Below, piece by piece: positions 11,446-22,312 of a stretch of DNA of 64,000 nt. Position 1 is the first letter of the stretch; every line of letters starts with the position of its first letter. The stretch comes from Gymnogyps californianus. Taxonomy: Eukaryota; Chordata; Aves; Accipitriformes; Cathartidae. The stretch lies in contig NC_059478.1 of the NCBI RefSeq assembly GCF_018139145.2, positions 30,441,001 to 30,505,000 on the forward strand, given 5' to 3'. Below the pieces are notes generated by a model that saw nothing but the letters and a program-made list of their open reading frames with translations, searched no databases and was not told the DNA's origin. Both the position numbers and the translations under genes were made by a program.

Positions 11446-13538
11446 ACACAGCCAGTTTTTCCAAGGAACCTTGTTAAATTGTCAACGCTAGAACAGTACA
11501 GTACTAGAATCATTAATAACATAAGACAGCAGTGTTGTTTTGCTGCTTCTGCCTGATATGTGCCTAAACGCAGCTCTCCAAAATTTTTTTTAATTATTAT
11601 TCTGCTGTAGCATTGGAATAGGAACTCTTGTTCAGCCAGCAAATTCTTAATGTTTTACCTGAGGCTGCCTGGCTGGGTCCTTTAATGCTCTCAGAGTTTG
11701 GGGGAAGGGAGAAGGATGGTTATTCTGGTTTTGCGTGTGCGTGACTTTAATACAAGTCTCTGCTAAGAAACAGAATAAAGTCACCAAATTATACTACTGT
11801 GCCTCCAAACTTAATGACCCAGAATGAGTTCTGCTGTCGATGGGCCTAACTCAATAGGCACCACTGAAAACAATGGAGTCCCCCAGTGTGTGACCAAAAA
11901 AGAAATAACAACTTTTTAAGGAATGTAGCAACTGCAGAAGCTCAGTAACCACTTATGAAACTGAGGGGGGAAAATCAGCCATTTGAATTTTTTGTTTACA
12001 GGCAAAAAGGGCTCCAGCAATAGAGTCAGTGAGTGCGAGATTTCTGTTGTTTTAATTAAGCCTTTCTTAGGTTTGCCTTGTTTGGTTTAGCACAAGTTCT
12101 GCAGAAAACATCTAAACCCTATGGCTGGTTTGCAAAAGACAGCAGAGAGGGAGTAACTGAAGCCATTTAAAAAATAAAGGAGCTCAAAGCTGAATGTGTG
12201 TGTCATCTGAGCCCCATGCTAAGTCATGGCCTTTTACAGCTAAAATGATTGCCGACAGAGCAGAGTACGACTCACAAAAATCTGTATTTACCTGGCAGAA
12301 ATCCATGTGATCCTGAGCACGCTGACTAAGAAATTAGCTGAGATGAAGGGGGAGGAATGCAACCTCTGGAAGTTCCCAAAAAGAGAAAACCAAGGAATTT
12401 TTCCTTCTCATTGTTGTAGCCCTTCATTTGCATGGATCCTGGCAGTCAGCATGAGGGAAAAGAGGAGAGCAGCATAGCTCCAAAATCACTACTTGTGATA
12501 TGACAGAAGTAAGTATCATGCATTATTTGCACCGTAAGTCATTAGCAGTAGTTTCCCAAAAAGAAAAGCAAGGAAAGAAGGGACTAGCAACAGCAAAGCT
12601 GGGCCACCTCAGAGCATGCTGCCAGGATCTCTAAGCTGGCATGACTTGAGCTACCAAGTCCTCATGCTGCAGGGTAACACCCCGGGGGGTTTCCCACCCC
12701 CCAGTAAGAAAGCCTGTCTCCAGAGGCTGTATTAGCCTGGCTCCAGGGCTAGGCTGGCAAAACTGCTCAGAGCCTGGTTCAAAGGCAAGCCCAGATGTCA
12801 GGTGCTGTGCTGTTGGCCACACGCACTTACTCAGTGGATATGCTTAGAAAGCACTAAGCTCTACAGAAACACCAGTATGTGTGCTGCAGCGACTAGTCCC
12901 ACGCAAGCAAGAGTGGCTTCCCAAAGCTCAGGTCTACATCCCCCGTATGTCAGTGCATTTTCCTCTTCTCAGTCAGTGTGGAAAAGCAAAGTATCTTGTT
13001 TCTGTGTAACTGAATCCCAGCCATGTATATACAGCTAATGACTGGTTACACCACACATAATGAAGAGTTACGTTTTGCTAACTGCATAGAAAATAAACAA
13101 GCTAAAAAAGAAAACAATTAATGGCTTTGGTAGGAATCTCTCTTGACCTTCCTTCTGGACTCACACCCTTGATGCTCAGACTGCTATGCATTATAGTCAC
13201 TGTCAGGCACATGTATCGCCTGCTCCAGTTTTGCTTTCCCTTTAAAGCCCATTGATATTTCTTAACTTTCTTTGCTGCAGAACATCCATCCAGCAGAGGC
13301 CAGAGCATCAGAATTACTGTGGTCTGTTCGGGATCACCCACGGCCTCTTTCCTCACACCCACCTGACTGAGGTGCAGCCATGGCAAAGGAGCTATCCCCA
13401 GCTTTTACTTCTGGGACACAGGTAGTGTTTGTCTAAAACACAGAGACATGGCAGAGCTGTGAGGGAACCTTGTGCCCTCCTTCCCCTCAGCACTGGAGAG
13501 GGGACCGTTCTTTGTACATACAGTGAGAACATGCCCTC
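11446..13538. other. Non-coding stretch, partly GC-richer
   Basis: No gene seen. A weak ancient-repeat-like patch lies at 11840-11885 (GGGCCTAACTCAATAGG followed by ACTGAAAACAATGGAG). A locally GC-rich patch near 12620-12800 includes a C5-G6 junction and C-runs, but it has no CpG-island character that I can judge by eye and no supported exon. Frames of up to 94 codons on both strands look random. Confidence 0.55.
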
Positions 13539-13800
13539 TTATTTACTTATTAATATTGCCAAAGCACAAAGGATTATAATGCCATTGCAGTTTATTCTGC
13601 ACAGGAATGACGAAAAATATGACTCCTGCCTCAGAAAGTTCACAGCCTAAGAGACTGACGGATACAAGCAGCAGAGCACAAAGGAATGATGAGCCAGTGC
13701 CACTCAGCACAGCAGCAGTGGCCTTGGCACAACTGTAGCTTAAGGTTTCTACATCTTTTGTCTGCATCATGGGCCAAACACAGCATGTCAAACCTCTTGA
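13539..13800 (+). repeat. Old sauropsid/amniote interspersed repeat (copy 1)
   Basis: The segment begins with a CTTATTTACTTATTAATATTG portion. It then has CTCCTGCCTCAGAAAGTTCA and CAGCCTAAGAGAC, corresponding to the repeat words CCCTGCCCCAAAGAGCTTAC and AATCTAA. Next come GGATACAAGCAG, a GGAATGATGAG portion, CAGTGGCCTTGGCAC, and TTTTGTCTGCATCATGG. From memory these follow, collinearly, a long repeat family that is common in turtles and crocodilians and old in birds. The first half resembles a SINE-like core, but I cannot give a library name. Overlapping open frames on both strands here (86-99 codons) are shadows within repeat DNA. Confidence 0.6.
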
Positions 13801-16800
13801 CAAGCAGTAGAGACAACTGCGGTACTGGGCTTAGGTTGTGGTAGTAAAGACCAGCAGTTAATGGTTGGCAGGAGAGAAAGTGGGGAAGGGGTGGGACCAT
13901 GAGAAGAGGCAGGGAGAGAGCTGACACACACACACACATACCATGTTCCGCCCTTGCAAACCATGCTGAGAGCTAAGGGAACCCCTCACACTTTCACATT
14001 AGTGCTTTTAGTAAAGAAGGAAAACAAGTCCCTCCTAAACATCCTATCATCTGGTGACCTGTGTCTCCCTCTGCTCTCCTATAGTCTAAGGCAAGCCCTG
14101 TGTTCCAGCAATGTCTCCAGAGGTGACATGGTGGCCTGCACACCCCTGTGTGTGTGGGCATTGTGGGTCCTCTCTTCCAGGGAAGCAGTAGCTAATCAGT
14201 TGTTTCAGTCACGGTTGGACAGGGACGTTTTATATGGAGGAGTGGAGATAGAAGGGGGGGGGAGAGGGACTTACGCTGACAAGTGGCTGGTGGGGATAAT
14301 GACCCCAGTCAGAGTCCCTGTGTTCTTATAAAAAACTCTCAACAAACCCCAGCATCTGGTAGTTCAGCTGTGGGTTTCCGATGTTTATTTTTCTATTCCA
14401 GTGCTCTCATCCCTATGCACTGCCTGTGCCTGGCTCTGTTAAGCATTCCAAGTGCTACACAGCACAATTGCAAGAATAAAAAACCCAGGCTCAGCATCAG
14501 GCACGTACAGAAAAAAATAAAACTGCTTAAATCCTTCCTTACATTGATGAGAATGCAGGCAATAATCCCCCAACACCACAACAAGCAGGTCCAAGGCGAT
14601 TGCAAGCTAGGAGTGTCAACCCCAGCAGACTTCTCTGAATTGGTGATTGCACACATGAACACCAGGTTATTTTGTTCTAACTAGTGGGAACCATGACCAA
14701 CCCCTGTCATGCACAGGGAGAAGCAGTTACTCCAGTGAGCGGTCCAGAGGACAGATCCTGTTCATGTCCTCTCAATTTCAAAGAGCTTAGTCCTTTCTCT
14801 GTTTCTCTCCTCCCTCTTCACCTTCACACTGGTAATGTCAATCACAAAACCAAACATAACCATCCTGCCTTCACTGACTATTGTCTGCCTACTACTGCTT
14901 AAAAATTCAGTCTCTGACATAGCTTCGTGGATGATAAGTCATCAAAGGTAGCTCCATGCAGCTAAAAAACAGATCACTGCACCTTCAGTCTGCTTCTTCG
15001 TTTCCCTCTTACTTTGAACAGTCCCTATCACAAGGTCTTCATAACATAGGCTTCATCTCTGACTTGGATCTCTCAGCCCTCACTTCACTTCCAGGCCTTT
15101 CTGCAGCATATTCCTAAGGCAATGCCTTTCTGATCTACCTGCACTGCCAGCACGTCCATCCAGCTCCCCATTACCCTGTGTTTCTCTTGCTAATACATCC
15201 TCTCATGTGATCTTTACTCATGTAATATTCCCCTACTGATAATCATCCAGACTAGTGCAGGAAAAAACTAATACACAGTGACAGTAGGCATGAAAAAACG
15301 CAAGATGGGGAAAGGGTGTTCTCCTGATAAAAAGAAGCCTATGCAGCTATGATTAAAAAACACGGGGACTACAGGGGAACCCCGCGCTATATGTGCACTT
15401 GGAGAAGATTTCTCTCTTACAACTCTGGCAGAGCTACAACACTGTTGTAGGGCTCACCGCCTGATACCTAGCTCCTTCTTGCTGCACCACCTCTCCACCT
15501 GCAATGCACTATTTTCCCACTATTCCAACTCCACAGCTCAGAGTCAGGAAAGGAGCAGTGGTCAGTGCTGGAAAGGCAGAGTCTGGAGAGAAGCCCAAAG
15601 TTGAGGCTCTGCTCCTTTACGGCGAAGGGAGAGCAGGAAGAGTTTTATCAGCTCCAGAGATGCAGCTCTCCTCCTGGAGGAGGTAGCCTACACTGTGAGG
15701 TGTCTGTGCAAAGCCTGAGGGGGCTGTTAATGCCGCATGCTCAGGAATGCAGTCTCTCTCTCATAAAGTAATTTTAAAAAAATCTTTTGAGAAATGGCCT
15801 ACCTTTCAGCTTGGGGAAACCATGTTCTGCATCTAATCAGCAGGCCACCGGAGCTGTTAACTGTAATTGGTGATAATCACAGGAGAATTTTATTCAGTGA
15901 CAACTCATTTTCTGTAATTATTACTCTGTTCTTATAAAAGTTACCTAAATGCTGTCCTCACAGCTACAACAAGAACATTCCCAATGCCAACTCTCAAATT
16001 GTTTTCACTTTTAGAGATGCATAATATTGAAAGCAGATGTACCAAATTGAATCTTTTTTTTTGCAACGTACTGTAAATGTTTTTAAAATGTGACTCCGGT
16101 ACAATGCATGTCAAACAGTTGAATTCAAGGTAAAAAGTGCTGCCAAAACCAGAAGACAAATGAAGTTTAAGATCAGTTTTGACAGATTAAATGAAGACAC
16201 TTTGAAGCCATAAATCAGACGGCCAGTCTCTAGGAAGTTAATAATGAATGTGTCTTTTCTCCGTATTTATTATCCCAGAGATATACAGAAAAACAAGCCA
16301 ACGTCAAAAGCAAATTTGTACCTCAGTGACTAAAATACTTCACCCAAGCGGCAGTGAAAGTATGAGCAAGTTCATCTCCCAATATTTGCTTGTTCTGAAG
16401 ACAGATGAAAGACTAATATTTGTATGTAAGACACACAACTTCCCAGTGTTCAGAATCATTGTCTAAAGTAAACATTTGAGTCTAGTGCATTTTCAATAAC
16501 GTGCAACTCCGCATTCACAAACCAGTGGATATCTGGATTATTTTTTATAACATTTGTTATGAGCAAATCAGTGTCTGCTTCAAATCAAGTTTTTTTGGTA
16601 AAATTATGTTCCAGAAGAGAAAGGACACAAGGAAACAAATTTTGCTTGTAAAACCTTATTCTGCCTTCTGTGCAATCTGGTTGGTTATATTGGGTTAATT
16701 TCTTCACATGTAAAATGATGCATGCAAATAAAATCAAACCAAAACAAAGAAGGCAGAGCAAAATGTTTTCCAAGCTTTGCAACAGAGTGCTTACAGTGTT

Positions 16801-16899
16801 TATACAAATAGTAAAGTCTAGCTAAAACAAGCATCTGACAGCTCTGTGCTGCTTTCAGACACATGACTCGTATTTGCCGTTTATTCCATGTAGGCAGAA
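13801..16899. other. Non-coding stretch, no gene seen
   Basis: It holds a short (CA)n run at 13924-13938 and a G9 run at 14254-14262 within a purine-rich patch. Several open frames of 100-133 codons lie at 13954-14684 but overlap each other on both strands. They show no family resemblance, no Kozak-like start preference and no downstream gene structure, so I do not call them genes. The base composition is slightly GC-richer between 13.9 and 15.7 kb. Confidence 0.55.
13924..13938. repeat. (CA)n microsatellite, short
   Basis: An uninterrupted run of ACACAC dinucleotides, about seven units long, sits just downstream of the old repeat remnant. It is short and unlikely to be highly mutable. Confidence 0.75.
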
Positions 16900-16968
16900 C
16901 TGGGTGCCCAGGCAGAGCCCCAGTGAAATCCCTGGGGCAATGCATGAATGCAAAGTTTTGCTTGCACA
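16900..16968. repeat. Relic of an ancient amniote repeat with internal hairpin
   Basis: The words GCCCCAGTGAAATCCCTGGG and GGGGCAATGCATGAATGCAA resemble the old-repeat sequence GTCCCATTGAAATCAATGGG...CATGCTTAAAGTTAAGC. The arms GCCCCAG (16917-16923) and CTGGGGC (16932-16938) are perfectly complementary around an 8-base loop, as expected for the palindromic centre of that repeat group. Confidence 0.5.
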
Positions 16969-17194
16969 CATGCCATTGCTAGATTAGATCTTGTGTGTTG
17001 TGCACTCCGTTCCATGCTCACTCAACACGCTCCCACTGAAGCTGGACAAATCTAGATATAAACTGTCCTGGAGGAATTAGTTACTACAGAACACATAATA
17101 AACAAAGGCCTAAGAAATTTGTCCACTAAAACACAATTTTCACCTCCTGGCTTTTTTTGTATTACAAATTATATTCCACAATCTGCTGGCATGC
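16969..17194. other. Non-coding stretch upstream of CR1
   Basis: No gene or repeat recognised. It may include further diverged CR1 body that cannot be read by eye. Confidence 0.5.
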
Positions 17195-17391
17195 ATTCTG
17201 CTTGGACATCAATGAACTCCCTAAAGAGAGCAAGGTCTAGCCAAAATGGATTCCCCAACATTGGCCACTTTTAAGATTTGGCTGGACAGGGTGCTGGGCC
17301 ATCTTGTCTAGACCGTGCTTTTGCCAAGAACAGTTGGACCAGATGATCCTTGAGGTCCCTTCCAACCTGGTATTCTATGATTCTACGATGA
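17195..17391 (+). mobile_element. CR1 LINE 3' end, avian type, with octamer tail
   Basis: This is a 5'-truncated CR1 copy in forward orientation. The readable series runs AGAGAGCAAGGTCTAGCCAA, GGCCACTTTTAAGATTTGGC, TGGACAGGGTGCTGGGCCAT, CTTGTCTAGACCGTGCTTTT, GCCAAGAACAGTTGGACCAG and ATGATCCTTGAGGTCCCTTC. It ends in ATTCTATG-ATTCTACG-ATGA, the terminal octamer repeat that CR1 elements carry in place of poly-A. Similarity to the consensus I remember is high, so this is the youngest TE in the window and the best evidence for a bird. The fragment has no coding capacity. The 5' boundary is uncertain by some tens of bases. The missing poly-A tail is normal for CR1. Confidence 0.92.
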
Positions 17392-20300
17392 CCCAAAAAG
17401 CAGCACCTGACAGTAAACTCAGCAAGGATTAAATGAGGAAGTCTCCGCAGGCTGCAGGAGAAATTGCTGTCAGCAGCCTCCTAAATTGTCAAATCAGGAG
17501 GGAGAAGACTGGATTTGCACATAAACACATTTGCACTGTAAACATGTAAGTGCCAATACAAACAGTATTTGGGAATACTGCATGGATTCAGGACACTCTG
17601 TAGAGATTAATACCATTACAATAATCTATACATATGAGGAAATAAAATTCTCTTCAAATAAGTTTGGTATTGATTCATGAAAATGGTTCTGCCATTTCTC
17701 TCAAATCGCTATTCCAAATTTTAGTTCAGCTGTGAAACAAAATCAGGAATAATCATTAAATCTCACCAGACTGTCTTTGAAATCACAGTTTTGAATTAAA
17801 ACGGGCAATATTTTCTTTCAGCTGCTTAAGAACGCAGCACTTCTCTTAAGTGATCTCATACATTAGTTACTCTTACTTGATTTTTATAAACGTGATCACA
17901 TACTGATTTTATAAAAGTGTATGTATGCAGCACCCTGACTTCACCACCGCACAGCTGAAAGAATGGCCAGAACACAACAGGATAGGCAGCTCTCACAGAA
18001 CTGCAGGGTGACACCCCGCCGTCACCTTGTACTGGGCTCAGCCACTCTCCACATACAGCAGTGAAAAGCCTTTCACCAACATCTGGGTCTAAGAAACAGC
18101 CATCCTGTGCAAACGGACTTTGCATCCTATGCAAAGTCATCCATAGCCAATTTCTATTAAATATAACTCCCTTTGCTCTGACCCTGACATAAGACGGTGT
18201 TGGTTCTGCTCCCAGCATAGGGCACTCAACATCACTGACTACCTCAAATCAGTATGCACCATCACTGGCTCTGGTAATTACTGCCAAATTCTCCTAATCC
18301 AGAGATATTAGCATTTAAATGACAGATACTTGAGTTTTAATCCTATCACACACATCTCTATATAAGTAAAGTTCCTTTGGAATTCCACAAAATGCCGTGA
18401 GGCTTGTGAAAGTCACTACATAAATCATCTGGAAGAAGGAGGAAAATACACAACACAGAGACAAGCAGAACTTGTTTTCTCTGTAAAACAGCATTTTCCC
18501 TAGTTTGTGGTACCACATTCTTCTGTTCTTTAGAATATTATATTTGAGGTAAAACTAGGATTTTAGTCAATGCAAAGTTTTCCTTTGCAAGTTCTTATCT
18601 TACAAGACAATTTATGTTATTTTATGGATCACTGAACTGCTGTTCACAAACACAACCCTGAACAATATGCTTTGTAAAATAAAGAGAGAGCTCAAAGCAG
18701 CCCACTCATTGCAAGATCCTGTACCTTGCCTATAAGCAGTCCAAGTACACTGGAGCACAAGGAAGGCAGCAGGGCTCCATTTCATTAGTATCAGAATTAA
18801 TTGTTTTGCAACACTGAAACCTCCTCAATACTGTTGGTTTAAGCTATTTCATAGATACAGCAGTCAAAGGCAAAACTGGGAACAAGAAGTGTTCCTTCTG
18901 TAAACACTGTTGCATAGAAACCTGTATTTTTAATAACCTAGCACTCTATTCAGCATGGCCTGTCAGTATGGGATCTCAGCACAAGACACGAAGGTATTTT
19001 GAGGCCAGTTTCCTAATTTGCACTGTACCATATACAGAGTTGTTCTTCATAGCAATACAGTGACATGATCAATTGGGATAAGGAGACAGAAAGCTGAGTA
19101 CTTGTTCATTATGCATATTGCCATAGTGCCTGAAATCTCCAGTCCTAAAGTAAATTTCCTTTTGCTAGTGATGTGCAAATACAAAAGAAGACAGACAAGC
19201 CTTGCCCCCAGACAACTTAGATGTACAGGAGACCAAAAAAGATACAAAGGGACAATGCATTTGAAAGGTAACATATCCTACACTAAAGTTAAAATATAAA
19301 AAAAAATAACAAAACAAAAATTAAGTGCAGTTATTTGTTTTTGCTAGAATAAATATGGTATATTTGCTTGAAATACATTCTTTGTTCTTAGAAAAAACAA
19401 ACCACACAGATGTAGCTACCCTCTCTGCTAAGTGGTACCTGACACCTTACAGGATGCTGCTGAAGCACAGTCACATCTGTTCTTAGTGTCTTCATTGTGT
19501 TTCCTTATCTCCATCCTGCTGTACTGCTTCCTAGCCTGTTAAAGTTTTAAAGTTAAAAAGTTTTCTCTTATTTAGAGGACCCTAGAAGAGTTGCTTCAGT
19601 TCAAGCCATTAGGGTTGTACTAAGGGAAAAGAGATTTTTGTAAAATCAAACATGATTTCTCAGAGACATCTGTATTTTTTTTTGGAGAGATGCAAACATC
19701 TGGGGATGAGATTTATATTGGTAATGAACTTTTATAAGTGAGGAACACTGGACAAAGTTCCCTCTGAAAGACAAGTCTGTGAGGCAGAATCAAGGACTAA
19801 ATTCTGAGCTCTCCCAAACTTAATCATCCCTGTTTTTATTAGAAACTAATTATGAACAATAATTTAAAATACTTAGTGAACCAAATCCTGACCTTGCAGC
19901 CAAAATCTTATTTGAAGTCTATGAACTTTTTACCTAAGAAGCAACCAAATCAGAAAGAAGTATGGGTATTGGGACTTCACTCAAGTTTTACCTTGATTGT
20001 ACCTATTTTAATTGCCACTATTTTCCCTCCAGCACTTCCACCCATCACAGAACTTTGGTCACATCCCAGCAACATTACTTCACCTCCCTGTAATCTCCCT
20101 GTGCAGCTGGCCAACAGGTTGTGCTCGTATAGAAATACACCATTCCTAGCCCTAAAGGATGCACTGTTCTTGCAAGGATAAGCTCAGCTTTACCTATAAA
20201 TGTCCCTTCTCCTCCTAGTCCGAAGGGATATCAAGTCTTGCTGTCTTGCCAGGAAAACATTACGTCTAAAAGCTGACACTTACTATGACCCTGACCCTCT

Positions 20301-22189
20301 AAGGCATGTTACATCTTGTTCTCCAGCCATCAAGTTTTAACGTCTATTGTGTAATTCCGTAACAGTGATGCTTTCAGAAGGTACCGAAGGCCACAGTTTA
20401 TTGCGATGTGACGTACACTGAAATCAATGATGGGGCCTCAGTTTAAACAAAACAATACACTTTTACATATAGTTTATAGGGTTTAGCAGAGGGGCTCTAA
20501 CTTCCCATGAGTGAACAGGGTGCCACGGACATTTCTGAGCATTTCACTGCTAAGAGTTTCCTAACGATTCTCCACTAAAGCATTAGTGTTTATTCAAACA
20601 GAACTATGCAAAAAAATCTGCAAGAGAAAGTCTGTATTAATTGTACAGCAACAACAGTCATTACCAACTGGTTTTGTTTTTTTCATTCTCTTTCTCTACT
20701 GGTGTAGTGCTTGAGGTTGCTCTATTGATTCTTTAATAAGGACGCTGGAAGAAAAGTTTACAGTCAGTCAAGGCAGCCCTTAAACATTATCAGGCTATTC
20801 TTCTGAGTAAGGTTAATTGATATACCTGAATCTAATCTTTTCATTAAGATTACAGATTGGCTCAGTGATCAGAGTAAGGTTTGTATGACAATTGCCTTTT
20901 ATTGAAAGCGAGTAGCAACAATGGACTCATAGATAAATGTAACGAAATGCAAAACAAGAAGAGCGCATCCTGCCAGAAATTACTTCTTTTTCCTTAGGTT
21001 TTCATCTTGCCAGCATTTTAGTAGCTTGGATAAGTCTGAAGATTTATTTATTTTTTATTAACTCAGTTGAAGTTCAGCAGACACCAAGATTTTTTTAACG
21101 TAGTCAATATTTTTTTTAAAAGATACTTTATGTGGAGAAAAATGACTGCTAATTCCCCAAACGTTTTTAAAATCTTCAAAACCATTCACAATTCTTTGCC
21201 AAAGCCAACGGAGCCAGAATTTCCACGGATGCATCTATATGTGTTGCTATACTAACTCATGCTTTGAACTTGACAAGTCTTGCAAGCAAATCAACATTGA
21301 ATAGTCAGGTTTTGGTGGGAAATGTCCATGAAAGCCTCAGGCACTGCAGAAAGTGCTCCTGACACCTAGCAAGCTGCATGTTCCGCTGCAATCAGTGCCT
21401 TCTGGATGCTCCAGGATGGTATTAGTGTTACTAGCTGCTAGGATACTGATTCTTAATCTAAACAGCAAACAGACGCCCTGCTTATACAAAGTAAGTGCAC
21501 ATGCACGCACAATTAAGTACCGTTTTTGCAAATTAGCTTTTTAACAACAGCTACTAACTGCAATGCAGGAAGACTGCACTCCTCTATAAGAAGAAAAAAC
21601 AAAACAAAACAAAAAACCACCTTATGATCACTTTAATTCATGGCAGATTACAGGAGCGAGAAACAACTTCTGCATTGGTGGATTACGTGCAACAGAACAG
21701 GCAAACCAGGAAGCAACACAGATTTTCCAAACTGCAGATTCTGTCCAGTACAAACTCCAGCTTAGACAGATTCCAGCAACGTGAAATAAACCTTACAAAT
21801 TCCTCTACGTTTTATTGGATCACCTTGATGCAGAAAACACTAATGTGGCCAGCTAACAAAAAAGACTGATAGACCTGATATGCTTTCAGGGATTAATGGA
21901 ACTAATCTTCCATATATTCCATATATTTCACTATTCTTTCAAAAATGACCCTTTACTGTCTGAATCTTTCAGGCCTCCCTATCAAGCTCAACACTTCCAT
22001 CACAGCTGATGTCTTTTATTGTTGTTTTCTTAGGACACCTTACTTAGGGTAAGGTTAGGGCACTTCCAGGTTTTCCTCCAACAGTGTATGATTTATCTTC
22101 AAAGACTGTGTTGCCTATGCCAACTTGAAGGCATGGAAGGAAGGCGTCCTTAGATTAGAGTGAAGACTGAAGTGCTGGAGCTGATAATT
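17392..22189. other. 4.8 kb of non-coding sequence, no gene seen
   Basis: AT-rich unique sequence. The longest frames are about 120 codons on the minus strand (17856-18218) and 109 codons on the plus strand (19852-20181). Both lack motifs, domains and family resemblance and are most simply chance. Small A-rich patches occur at about 19298-19320 and 21594-21618 (AAAAC-type units). I saw no rRNA, tRNA or TE body. Confidence 0.6.
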
Positions 22190-22312
22190 CACCTTTTGGA
22201 TGGCCCTCAGGCAAGTCATTGAATTCAGCCTGCACTTTACGCCTTTCTGGTAAAATGGGAGTAACAGCACTTCTGTATCTCATAGGGATACTAATAAAAT
22301 AAATATATTAAA
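22190..22312 (+). mobile_element. MIR-type SINE remnant, forward orientation
   Basis: The order is CCTCAGGCAAGTCATTGAAT, then GCCTTTCTGGTAAAATGGGA, GTAACAGCACTTCTGTATCT, CATAGGGATACTAATAAAAT and an AAATATATTAAAGGCTGAGA end. It follows the MIR core and tail words GGGCAAGTCACTTAA, CATCTGTAAAATGGGGATAATA and CTCATAGGGTTGTTGTGAGGATTAAAT. The tRNA-derived 5' part is not readable. MIR-type elements are ancient in amniotes; this copy is old and inert. Confidence 0.7.
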
